NCBI GenBank assembly: GCA_964396845.1
Contig: CAYNGH010000073.1
Coordinates: 1-15,719, forward strand
Length of the DNA: 15,719 nt
Source: CAYNGH01 sp964396845
GTDB taxonomy: Bacteria; Vulcanimicrobiota; JAJTBE01; CAYNGH01
Direction: 5' to 3'
The translations under genes were made by a program, and so were the position numbers. Under the pieces are notes generated by a model, which was not told where the DNA came from, searched no databases, and worked only from the letters and a program-made list of their open reading frames with translations. This document shows, piece after piece, positions 1 through 6,711 of the stretch (position 1 is its first letter; each line of letters starts with the position of its first letter).

Positions 1-1
1 C

Positions 2-190
2 GGGGGAAAGATGAAACGTACCAATAACGGTCTTTATGTTCATCCCATGCCCATCGACCGGGGAAGTGAAGTGACCGACGAGGTGGCCTCAGGGCCAAGG
101 TCCATCATATATGATGTGGCGGAAAACCGTCTTCATGTTCAGAAGGCCATAATGGCCCTTACCATGAGCCGTTTCTTCACCGACAAATAA
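2..190 (+). CDS. Carbamoyltransferase (aspartate/ornithine superfamily), C-terminal end only
   Basis: This is the 3' end of a gene that begins before the window; 62 residues plus the TAA stop are present. The segment has the C-terminal signature of the aspartate/ornithine carbamoyltransferase superfamily: HPMP, then RGSEVTDEV, then a D-x-AENRLHVQKA helix. In ornithine carbamoyltransferases the first motif is normally HCLP, whose Cys lies in the ornithine site. Here it is HPMP, closer to the HPLP of aspartate carbamoyltransferases, while EVTDEV and AENRLH are ornithine-type. The substrate therefore cannot be named. The stop is 10 bases before the carbamate kinase start, so the two are probably one operon. 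In such pairs the transferase runs in the phosphorolytic direction and gives carbamoyl phosphate to the kinase. Family is well supported; substrate and direction are inference. Confidence 0.8.
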   Translation, partial: GGKMKRTNNGLYVHPMPIDRGSEVTDEVASGPRSIIYDVAENRLHVQKAIMALTMSRFFTDK

Positions 191-200
191 GGAGGAAAGA

Positions 201-1145
201 ATGTCCAAAGTAGCAGTAGTGGCAGTTGGGGGTAACTCCCTAATAACCGATAAAACAAAAAAGTCCATACCGGATCAGTATAACGCGGCATATCAGACAG
301 CACAGCATATTGCCGATATGATTGAGATGGGATATAACGTAGTTATAACCCATGGAAACGGCCCCCAGGTGGGGTTTATTCTTCTGCGTTCTGAGAAGTC
401 CCGGGGAGAGCTTCACGATGTGCCTCTGGATTACTGCGGTGCCGACACCCAGGGAGCCATCGGGTATATGTTCCAAAGAGCCCTTCACAACATCTTCCTG
501 GAACGGGGTATCAACAAGAAGGCTGCAACGGTGGTAACCCAGGTGCTGGTGGATCAGAAAGATCCTGCTTTCCAGAATCCCACAAAGCCCATCGGGTCTT
601 TTTATTCCGAAGAGGAAGCTAAAGAACGGGAGCAAAAGGAAGGCTGGTCCATAATGGAAGACGCCGGCAGGGGCTGGCGCCGGGTTGTGGCATCGCCCAT
701 TCCTGTGGAAATTGTGGAGCAGGAAGCCATCCAGAACCTCATCGAGGGAGGATTCACCGTCATCGCGGTAGGTGGTGGCGGAATACCAGTTATTAGGGAT
801 GAGAAAGGCAATCTCAAGGGAACCGCAGCGGTTATCGACAAGGACTTCGCCTCGGCACTGCTGGCGGGGAATATCAAGGCCGATGTGTTCGTTATCTCCA
901 CAGCCGTGGAAAAGGTCTGCCTGAATTTCGGCAAGCCTGACGAAAAGACTCTGGATCAGATGACCCTGGCGGACTGCAAAAAGTACCTCGCCCAGGGGCA
1001 CTTCAAAGCCGGCAGTATGAAGCCAAAAATCGAAGCCATTATCAAATTCCTGGAAAAAGGCGGAGAAAAGGCCATAATCACCGATCCCCCCCATTTAAGA
1101 GAGGCTCTGGAAGGAAAAACCGGAACCCACATAACAAAGGAATAA
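201..1145 (+). CDS. arcC: Carbamate kinase
   Basis: Carbamate kinase converts carbamoyl phosphate and ADP to carbamate (then ammonia and CO2) and ATP, the energy-yielding last step of arginine deiminase-type, agmatine or purine-ureide catabolism in the cytoplasm. The protein has 314 residues, the usual family length, and the amino-acid kinase fold. Visible motifs are the N-terminal VGGNSL (about 9-14), THGNGPQVG (50-58), the glycine-rich AVGGGGIPVI (about 190-199), the VIDKDFASALLA nucleotide-site segment, TAVEKV, and a C-terminal GSMKPKIEA. The ATG is preceded by GGAGG with a 5-base spacer, which fixes the start. It lies directly behind a carbamoyltransferase end and is followed by a strong terminator, so it is the last gene of its operon. 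The family assignment is firm. Which pathway it serves depends on the truncated neighbour. Confidence 0.95.
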   Translation: MSKVAVVAVGGNSLITDKTKKSIPDQYNAAYQTAQHIADMIEMGYNVVITHGNGPQVGFILLRSEKSRGELHDVPLDYCGADTQGAIGYMFQRALHNIFLERGINKKAATVVTQVLVDQKDPAFQNPTKPIGSFYSEEEAKEREQKEGWSIMEDAGRGWRRVVASPIPVEIVEQEAIQNLIEGGFTVIAVGGGGIPVIRDEKGNLKGTAAVIDKDFASALLAGNIKADVFVISTAVEKVCLNFGKPDEKTLDQMTLADCKKYLAQGHFKAGSMKPKIEAIIKFLEKGGEKAIITDPPHLREALEGKTGTHITKE

Positions 1146-1155
1146 TCATGCTGAC

Positions 1156-1191
1156 AAAAAAGGGCCGGTTTACCCGGCCCTTTTGTTTTTT
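1156..1191 (+). terminator. Intrinsic terminator after arcC
   Basis: A perfect 11-bp stem, AAAAGGGCCGG (1158-1168) with CCGGCCCTTTT (1174-1184), encloses a 5-base loop and runs into TTTTGTTTTTT. It starts 13 bases after the arcC stop. It ends the carbamoyltransferase-arcC operon and separates it from the exported-protein gene. Confidence 0.92.
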
Positions 1192-1309
1192 CTGAACAAT
1201 ATCAGATATAACATAAACATTAATATAATTTATATAACAAATGATTGTAAATAGCGTTAATAATACAAGTGAATATATGTAATAAGGGGATATATTATTG
1301 GGAGTCAGG
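1192..1309 (+). promoter_or_regulatory. AT-rich intergenic region, probable promoter zone of the exported-protein gene
   Basis: This stretch of about 118 bases is far richer in A and T than its surroundings and has no credible gene. A perfect TATAAT lies at 1224-1229, but no good -35 hexamer is found 16-18 bases upstream, so the promoter is only a candidate. Two translation starts compete at its end. AAGGGGA (1284-1290) lies 7 bases before a TTG at 1298, and GGAG (1301-1304) lies 5 bases before an ATG at 1310 in the same frame. Confidence 0.4.
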
Positions 1310-2215
1310 ATGAGAAATATAACAATCGTGTTGGCCTTGGTTTTGTTCTCCCTCACCGCTGATGCCGGGGCCTCCAGGATCCTTAAATTTCAGCTGATGG
1401 CCCTTGAGCAGGCTGGGGGACGTTTTGTTGCGGTTATTCGGGAACCTTCGGGGAATCAGATCCGGGTTCGAGCAGGACAGCAGGTGCAGGGCTGGACTGT
1501 CGAAACGATTCAACAGAATCTTTTAGTGGTAGCAAAGGACAATATGACCGTTAGAATCCGCCCGGCTTACCGGAAGGTCAGAACCCCGGCAGTTTCTCCC
1601 TCGCCGGTCAGGTCCGTGCCGGATTATCCTTCTCCCTCACCATCATCGATTTCACCCCGCAGAAGTGTTCCCGGCTCAACCCGGCCTTCAAGATCCACAG
1701 AGGTGGATAGAACCTGTTCCTCCCCGGGGATTATGAAGCTGGAGCAGGTGGTGATCCTTGATGGAAAACCTCTGGCGGTTATTTCCGGGTATAGAGGGAC
1801 AGTTTACCGCCTGTGGGAAGGGGATAAGATCGGGGGTTTTCTTGTGGAGAAGATTGAGCTGGATCATGTGGTTCTTCGTTCAGTTTATGGAAGCCGTCTT
1901 GCAACTACTCTTCATATGCCCTCTGCTTCTTCTGATTCCCCCAGAAAAACCGCCGTTACAGGAGAACACAAGACCCTGAAGGTGGTATCCCCGGATTCCC
2001 CGGGAGAAAAAAGTGATATGGAGCTGGTGGGGATTATTCAGTCGGGGGCTTATAGAATTGCTGTGATTCGCTTTGGAGAATCGATGCCTGTCAACCTGTT
2101 GCCAGGGCAGGAAACTAATGGATGGAAAATGGTGTTCATTGGCGATGACCAGGTGACCATGCGTTCAGTTCATGATCCGGGCAAAACCAGAACTCTCCGT
2201 TTTCACAGTCCCTGA
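1310..2215 (+). CDS. Exported protein with three PilP/GspC-like beta modules
   Basis: The protein has 301 residues from the ATG at 1310, or 305 from an alternative TTG at 1298. It begins with a typical signal peptide: MRN, then a hydrophobic stretch ITIVLALVLF, and a likely cleavage after ADAGA. Three related modules of about 60 residues follow, near 24-86, 138-201 and 236-301. Each has the pattern 'hydrophobic..G....A.I.......v..G..v.gw.V..I....V.....', which resembles the homology-region fold of type IV pilus PilP and type II secretion GspC. Modules 1 and 2 are joined by a Pro/Ser/Arg-rich linker (about 89-135) and modules 2 and 3 by a shorter Ser/Pro-rich linker. There is one cysteine in the mature part, at the end of the first linker. 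No pilus or secretion genes are nearby. The likely place is outside the cytoplasmic membrane, as a scaffold or binding protein; its function is unknown. The resemblance is judged by eye only. Confidence 0.75.
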   Translation: MRNITIVLALVLFSLTADAGASRILKFQLMALEQAGGRFVAVIREPSGNQIRVRAGQQVQGWTVETIQQNLLVVAKDNMTVRIRPAYRKVRTPAVSPSPVRSVPDYPSPSPSSISPRRSVPGSTRPSRSTEVDRTCSSPGIMKLEQVVILDGKPLAVISGYRGTVYRLWEGDKIGGFLVEKIELDHVVLRSVYGSRLATTLHMPSASSDSPRKTAVTGEHKTLKVVSPDSPGEKSDMELVGIIQSGAYRIAVIRFGESMPVNLLPGQETNGWKMVFIGDDQVTMRSVHDPGKTRTLRFHSP

Positions 2216-2229
2216 GCTGTTTCTGTTGT

Positions 2230-4992
2230 TTATTCCTCCGGGGACGGGTTAATAATCCTCACAGTTCCAGTTCCACCGTCCATTTCCACCAGATCCCCTG
2301 TTTTAAGGAATCCAGTTATTCCCGACAATCCCACAATAGCGGGAAGTTCCATTTCCCGGGCTACAATGGCTGAATGGGACAGGATGCTCCCCCGTTCCAC
2401 CAGCAGACCCGATGCCGAGGGATAAAGGGGAATCCAGCCGGGATCTGTCCGGGGAGCCACCAATATTTCACCGCCAAGTTCCAAGTTGTCATCGGGAGAG
2501 GTTATCAGCTTCACAGTCCCCCGAACCTTGCCGGGACTGCAGCCGGTACCGGTAAAGACCCCGGGGATGAGTGTATCGGCGGGGTTTTCCCCGGGCAGTG
2601 ATTCCAGCTGATTGCAATAAACAGGGCCATATGTGACCAGGCGATCCGGGGGTTCTTTCATATCCTGATACTGCTCGAATTCTTTTTTTCGCAGGGCGAT
2701 GGTACTCTTGAGGGATGGCCCTGTCCAGGTGCCCACTATATAGCTGAAAAGTTCATTCATCTCCAAATAAAACACATCCTGGACGCTGTTGATGGCTCCC
2801 AGTTGGTAAAGGTTTTTGCCAAGCCCCAGAAACAGCCTTCGCATGAGGCCGAACATATTGGTTCGGGCAAATCGCTGGTATTCCCGGAAAGAAACTGCTT
2901 TCTTTGCGAAGGACAGTATCAGGTCAAAAGCCCACCTGGCGGGGATGAAGCCCATTATCATGCGCCAGCCCAGCCTGCCTCGGGCATCCCGTCGGGCCTG
3001 GCAATTGTCAGGTTCGTCTTTTCCCCTGGCCGGGGGTGGCGATTTGAGGTAATTTTTCAGGATGGAAAAGATGAAGGCTGGTTCTTCTCTCAGGGAAGGA
3101 ACCTCCAGCTTCAGTTCTCCTATGGAGCGGTATTGATAGCAGTGCAGATATTCCCGGATCATTTCCTGCAGGAGCCGGTTCTCGCCCGGAGGGAGCCGAG
3201 GACCGCAGTATATCCGGGCCAGCTCATCAGGAAAAGCCCTGTTGAATTGATCTGCAATTTCCCGGTGATTTGCGATGAATTGTGCCATATCCTGGAGCGC
3301 CTTTACAGGCCGTGTTGACTCGATGTTTCCCTGGCCTGATAGAAGGCGGTTTTTCAACCCTTCATTGTCAGGATCCAATTCCCACCGTTCAATCAGCATC
3401 CCCAGCAAGCCCATGGAGATCATGGCCATAAAATCGTTGATAATTGGTGCCTTCCAGTTGCCCAGGACCGATGATTCCAAGTGATTGTATATTTCCAGCA
3501 ACCGATGGGAATCTGTCCCTTCAAAATCAAAGTCCCGGAATTTGTTGAATTCCCTGTGGATAATCCTCTGAAACTTCCGGGATCGCCCATGGATGGTGAG
3601 GAAACTCCACAGAAGACTGGCCCCTGACACAGCCAGCCGGGGAAGGTGAACAAAAAACCGCTGGAAAAATCCGGGGCTTGATTCATCTGCGGGATTATAA
3701 TCGCCGGGGCGTCGAACTCCCATCATTTGTTCCATGAAACGTCGGTTATAGCTGTATCCCGGCATCAGAGAGATGAGGCGGTACCAGTTTTTTAGATTGT
3801 AATAAACCCGGCCCTGGAGAAGGCCGATCATGTTTCTCAGGTAGAAATCATTTTTTTCTATCACCTGGGCAGGCACCCGGAGAATCTGGCAGAACTGCAC
3901 ATAAACCCGATGATATGCATTGGATGCAAAACTGAAGGTCAAAGGAGTGGTCACTCCTGAATAGCTCTCCACAATATTGGAGTTGTCCCATATGGTTTCA
4001 TACTCACTCCGGGAAGGCCTCAACTGTTGGATTGTGGTGATGGGCCGGGACTGGAGGATGTGAATCTCTCCATCTTCATCCTGGGTCCATTCCACATCTT
4101 GAGGGCCTGCTCCCATGCACTTTTCTGCTTCAAGGCAAGCCCTGGCAACATCCCTGACCTGTTGCCGGTTCAGGCTTGGCCTGTCCCTCAGTTCATCGGC
4201 GATCTCCACAGTGACGGTGCCGTTTCCTGATTCCCTGTCAGGGACTGACTGATGTGTCTTGTGGGATATGGATTCTTCCATTATATCCAGACCCGGCCCA
4301 CGGCTGATGACAAAACGGTCAGCTTCCTGCCCCCCGGATACAAGGCCTTCTCCCAGCCCGGGAACTGCATTTATCAACACTTCATCCATCCGGCATGTGA
4401 GGGGATTCAAAGTGAAGGTGACTCCCGATGCGACACCGGGGATCATTTTCTGGATAATCACCGCCACTTCAATGTTGTCCAGAGGAATTCCCCTGGCCCG
4501 TCGATATGCCAAAGCCCGGTCTGACCAGGCCGATGCCTGGCACTGGCGAATCCGATTTAATACCTGTTCTATGCCGTAACAGTAAAGATAGGAATTCAAC
4601 TGCCCGGCAAAGGAATCAGTAGTGCCATCTTCATCAACAGCGCTGGATCTGACTGACAGAGGGCCATCCCAGCCGGGGACTTCATCTATGGCCCGGGTGA
4701 GAATCTCTTTTTGCTTTGGCGATATTTCTGCGGATTCTATTTTGTTTCGGATTTCATTTTGGATTTTTTTTTGTATGTCCGGGGACATATGGGCCAGCTG
4801 TCGGGTTTGCCGATGTATATCCGGCAGAATTTCTGCGGTGGACAGCTGGAAAAATTTTGTGGTGAGAATTATAAAGGGGGGCACCTCAAGGCCTCCGCCG
4901 GAAAGACGCAAAAGCCCCATACCCTTACCTCCTGTCAGGGATGAGGAATAATCAGGGGAGGGTTCTCCGGGCTTGATGATCAGTGGTTCCAA
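2230..4992 (-). CDS. ATP-grasp/phosphohistidine phosphotransferase, PEP synthase/rifampin phosphotransferase-like
   Basis: This 920-residue cytoplasmic enzyme has three parts. Residues 1-320 form a PPDK/PEP-synthase ATP-grasp domain with GGKG (K23), VRSSA (R115), SGVTFTLNP (about 189-197), GLGEGLVSG, DVEW (E301) and LQSRP (Q314, R316). Residues about 330-810 are a helical middle segment that opens with DNSNIVES..GVTTPLTFSFA, as in rifampin phosphotransferases. Residues about 815-915 form a swivelling phosphohistidine domain: CSPGKVRG, then GSILSHSAIVARE with catalytic H873, then EMDGGTGTVRI. The C-terminal PEP-binding TIM barrel of true PEP synthase and PPDK is absent. The expected reaction is ATP-driven phosphorylation of the histidine, then transfer to a substrate bound by the middle domain, giving AMP and Pi. 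That substrate is unknown, and rifamycin is only one possibility. The start is TTG: GGAGG (4998-5002) is 5 bases upstream and the N-terminus matches the family. It lies 42 bases after the phosphatase tail, probably co-transcribed. Confidence 0.88.
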   Translation of the reverse strand: MEPLIIKPGEPSPDYSSSLTGGKGMGLLRLSGGGLEVPPFIILTTKFFQLSTAEILPDIHRQTRQLAHMSPDIQKKIQNEIRNKIESAEISPKQKEILTRAIDEVPGWDGPLSVRSSAVDEDGTTDSFAGQLNSYLYCYGIEQVLNRIRQCQASAWSDRALAYRRARGIPLDNIEVAVIIQKMIPGVASGVTFTLNPLTCRMDEVLINAVPGLGEGLVSGGQEADRFVISRGPGLDIMEESISHKTHQSVPDRESGNGTVTVEIADELRDRPSLNRQQVRDVARACLEAEKCMGAGPQDVEWTQDEDGEIHILQSRPITTIQQLRPSRSEYETIWDNSNIVESYSGVTTPLTFSFASNAYHRVYVQFCQILRVPAQVIEKNDFYLRNMIGLLQGRVYYNLKNWYRLISLMPGYSYNRRFMEQMMGVRRPGDYNPADESSPGFFQRFFVHLPRLAVSGASLLWSFLTIHGRSRKFQRIIHREFNKFRDFDFEGTDSHRLLEIYNHLESSVLGNWKAPIINDFMAMISMGLLGMLIERWELDPDNEGLKNRLLSGQGNIESTRPVKALQDMAQFIANHREIADQFNRAFPDELARIYCGPRLPPGENRLLQEMIREYLHCYQYRSIGELKLEVPSLREEPAFIFSILKNYLKSPPPARGKDEPDNCQARRDARGRLGWRMIMGFIPARWAFDLILSFAKKAVSFREYQRFARTNMFGLMRRLFLGLGKNLYQLGAINSVQDVFYLEMNELFSYIVGTWTGPSLKSTIALRKKEFEQYQDMKEPPDRLVTYGPVYCNQLESLPGENPADTLIPGVFTGTGCSPGKVRGTVKLITSPDDNLELGGEILVAPRTDPGWIPLYPSASGLLVERGSILSHSAIVAREMELPAIVGLSGITGFLKTGDLVEMDGGTGTVRIINPSPEE

Positions 4993-5034
4993 GTAAACCT
5001 CCGGAAGGGAGTATTGTGTCTTGTGGCGGGCCGT

Positions 5035-5349
5035 CTATGATCTCCCGGGGGCAGGGCTTGAAACCTGCCTGGGAGATGGGGCAGGGGAGGGAACAACCGG
5101 AGTTGCAGGTGGCTCTGTTTCCAGCACCACTTCAATGGTATCCTGGTTTGTTTCGTCATCAGCATCAATGATGACAACTTTTTTCTGGGTGACATATCCT
5201 CTGGCCATTATTTCCAGCATGTATTCCCCCGGCTCAATCTCTTCCAGGGTTGCTGTTCCGCCCCGGGTTATGGCGGTCAGCCCCGTTTCATCGGGTTTGT
5301 CGGCAGGTTTCAGGGCAAGGGCGGCCCTGGTGTTGACTTTGACCTGCAA
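5035..5349 (-). CDS. PEGA-like C-terminal segment of the phosphatase gene, in the -1 frame
   Basis: This 104-residue open frame overlaps the 3' end of the PP2C gene in the -1 frame. It is open from just after a TAG at 5356-5358. It encodes a PEGA/carboxypeptidase-regulatory-like beta module with strand LQVKVN, then GTATLEEIEPGEYMLEIMARGY and TQKKVVIID, followed by a Pro/Ser-rich tail. The preceding phosphatase frame ends with the same kind of module (ILLPREGEYLFKFHRDGY), so this looks like its second copy. The only start near the beginning is a TTG with no ribosome binding site, which argues against an independent gene. The simplest reading is that one base has been lost between about 5313 and 5355, by a real mutation or a sequence error. 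A programmed -1 shift is possible, but no slippery heptamer is visible. It could also be a translationally coupled small gene. Confidence 0.6.
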   Translation of the reverse strand: MQVKVNTRAALALKPADKPDETGLTAITRGGTATLEEIEPGEYMLEIMARGYVTQKKVVIIDADDETNQDTIEVVLETEPPATPVVPSPAPSPRQVSSPAPGRS

Positions 5350-6539
5350 GGTTCGCTATGCCATGGAGTCTGGCAGGAAACCAGCACATCTATGCGGTCG
5401 GTTAATTGTTGCTTCCGGGACTGGGGAAGGTAACCGTCCCGATGGAACTTAAACAGGTATTCTCCCTCCCGGGGCAACAGGATTGAGATACCGCCGGGCA
5501 TGTGTATGTCGGCCACTGGAATATTTTCCTGATCAAAATCGTTTTTTTCAATCAGAAAAATACTGATCATCTGTGCCTGGGTGTCTTGAGGAAAGCTGAC
5601 CCGGGGTGGAGATTCCTCGGGGATGGTGGCTGGTTTTCCGGTGATCCATGGCAGGGGTTTTCCGTCAATGCTGATTTTCTCTCCCATAGGGCCCAGGAGA
5701 ATTATCATTCCGATAATAATAGAAATCAGGAGCAGGCCGAATATGAAGGTTGCGCCGTGTTTTGGAAGCCGGTCATAGTGAACTACCTGCACGGTAATGT
5801 TGTCGTTGCCTCCCCGCTGGTTTGCCAGCTCCACCAGGGATGCTGTAGCCTTTGACGGTTCTGCAGACTTGGCGATTTCCAGGATTTCTTCGTCGGATAC
5901 CAGCCCGTGAAGACCATCGGAGCATAGGACAAATCGATCTCCGTTTTTCAGGATTGTGCGGTTGTATTCAAAGGTGATCTTCTCGTCAACCCCCATCGCA
6001 CTGGTGATGAGGTTTTTGAAGGACTGCTCCCGGGCCTGTCCTTTGTCTATCTGTCCAGTATCGATCATCTGCTGGACAAGGCTGTGGTCTTTGGAGAGCT
6101 GTTCGATTTTGCCCTTGCGAATCCGATAGACCCGGCAATCTCCCGAGTTCACCGCCACGGCCCGGTCACCTTTGAGGATAAGAGCGCTCATGGCTGCGCC
6201 AGCCTTTTTGCTTTCGGTGGAGAGGGCGTATTGGTATATCTTTGTATTGGTGATTTCCATCATCCTGGTTACCGATTCCCGGTCATAGCTACCGGGGTTT
6301 CTCTTGAAACAATCGGTGAAGGAATCCACCACCATCTTGCTGGCTACTTCGCCGTTGTCGTAACCGCCGATGCCGTCCACGGTGATGAACATTGAACCGC
6401 TTCCAGCCTTCTGCTGTTTTCGGTCAGGCACAAAAAAACCGAAATAGTCTTCGTTGTTCTCTCTGACCATTCCCGGATCCGTCAGGCTCCAGAACCTGAT
6501 TATGGATTTGTCCATCAGGATATATTCCAATTTATGCAT
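5310..6539 (-). CDS. Membrane-anchored PP2C (PPM) Ser/Thr phosphatase with extracytoplasmic PEGA-like tail
   Basis: The protein is a metal-dependent Ser/Thr protein phosphatase. The PPM domain covers residues about 10-256 and has TDPG (D21), RENNED (26-31), DGIGG (D55), GDCRVY (133-138), CSDGL (D208) and GGNDNIT (243-249, D246), so all metal-binding aspartates are present. A transmembrane helix follows at about 262-283 (GATFIFGLLLISIIIGMIIL). Residues 284-409 should be outside; about 323-388 form a PEGA-like beta module. After about residue 390 the sequence turns unstructured and stops, while the next frame carries a second module, so the tail appears frameshifted. The ATG at 6539 has GGGGA almost abutting it. 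The TTG at 6530 (9-base spacing from GGGGA) or the ATG at 6515 are alternative starts, and all keep the whole domain. It probably counteracts a Ser/Thr kinase in response to an outside signal, but no kinase is in the window. A SigH-type promoter candidate lies upstream. Confidence 0.9.
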   Translation of the reverse strand: MHKLEYILMDKSIIRFWSLTDPGMVRENNEDYFGFFVPDRKQQKAGSGSMFITVDGIGGYDNGEVASKMVVDSFTDCFKRNPGSYDRESVTRMMEITNTKIYQYALSTESKKAGAAMSALILKGDRAVAVNSGDCRVYRIRKGKIEQLSKDHSLVQQMIDTGQIDKGQAREQSFKNLITSAMGVDEKITFEYNRTILKNGDRFVLCSDGLHGLVSDEEILEIAKSAEPSKATASLVELANQRGGNDNITVQVVHYDRLPKHGATFIFGLLLISIIIGMIILLGPMGEKISIDGKPLPWITGKPATIPEESPPRVSFPQDTQAQMISIFLIEKNDFDQENIPVADIHMPGGISILLPREGEYLFKFHRDGYLPQSRKQQLTDRIDVLVSCQTPWHSEPCRSKSTPGPPLP

Positions 6540-6619
6540 TCCCCACGGGCTTTATAAAAGATTAAACAGGCAGTGACCATGAAATATTACCAAAGGGCAT
6601 TTCAACACTTCATCCATGA

Positions 6620-6648
6620 GAATTCCCCTCTGCTTTCAGGTATCCTGT
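6620..6648 (-). promoter_or_regulatory. Candidate SigH-type promoter upstream of the PP2C gene
   Basis: Read on the minus strand, ACAGGATAC (6648-6640) is followed after 11 bases by GGGGAATTC (6628-6620). The SigH consensus recalled from Bacillus is RnAGGAwWW, 11-12 bases, RnnGAATww. Each element matches except its last base, and the spacing is right. Transcription would begin near 6613, giving a leader of about 75 bases. The sigH gene ends only about 65 bases upstream. This is pattern matching to a short consensus, so a chance match is possible. Confidence 0.45.
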
Positions 6649-6671
6649 TTAATCGATAAAAATGTCCAAGT

Positions 6672-6698
6672 AAAAAAGACGGCTTGAGCCGTCTTTTG
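6672..6698 (-). terminator. Intrinsic terminator after sigH
   Basis: On the minus strand a perfect 10-bp stem, AAAAGACGGC with GCCGTCTTTT, closes a TCAA tetraloop and runs into TTTTTT. It begins about 14 bases after the sigH stop. It should end the sigH transcript, so the PP2C gene downstream needs its own promoter. Confidence 0.9.
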
Positions 6699-6711
6699 AT
6701 GTTTGCCCGTA

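Noticed and set aside
240..1094. 284-codon open frame antisense to carbamate kinase
   Set aside because: It lies wholly inside arcC, has no family resemblance, and arcC has all its motifs and a good ribosome binding site.
2216..2229. Shared bidirectional terminator between the convergent exported-protein and phosphotransferase genes
   Set aside because: No hairpin with a T-run is visible in the 14-base gap or just beside it.
6552..6617. 21-codon frame on the minus strand (MDEVLKCPLVIFHGHCLFNLL) with AGAGGGG 7 bases upstream, just before the PP2C gene
   Set aside because: Its binding site coincides with the -10 of the SigH-type promoter candidate, so the two exclude each other. The peptide has no recognisable features. 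It would deserve another look only if a transcript begins further upstream.
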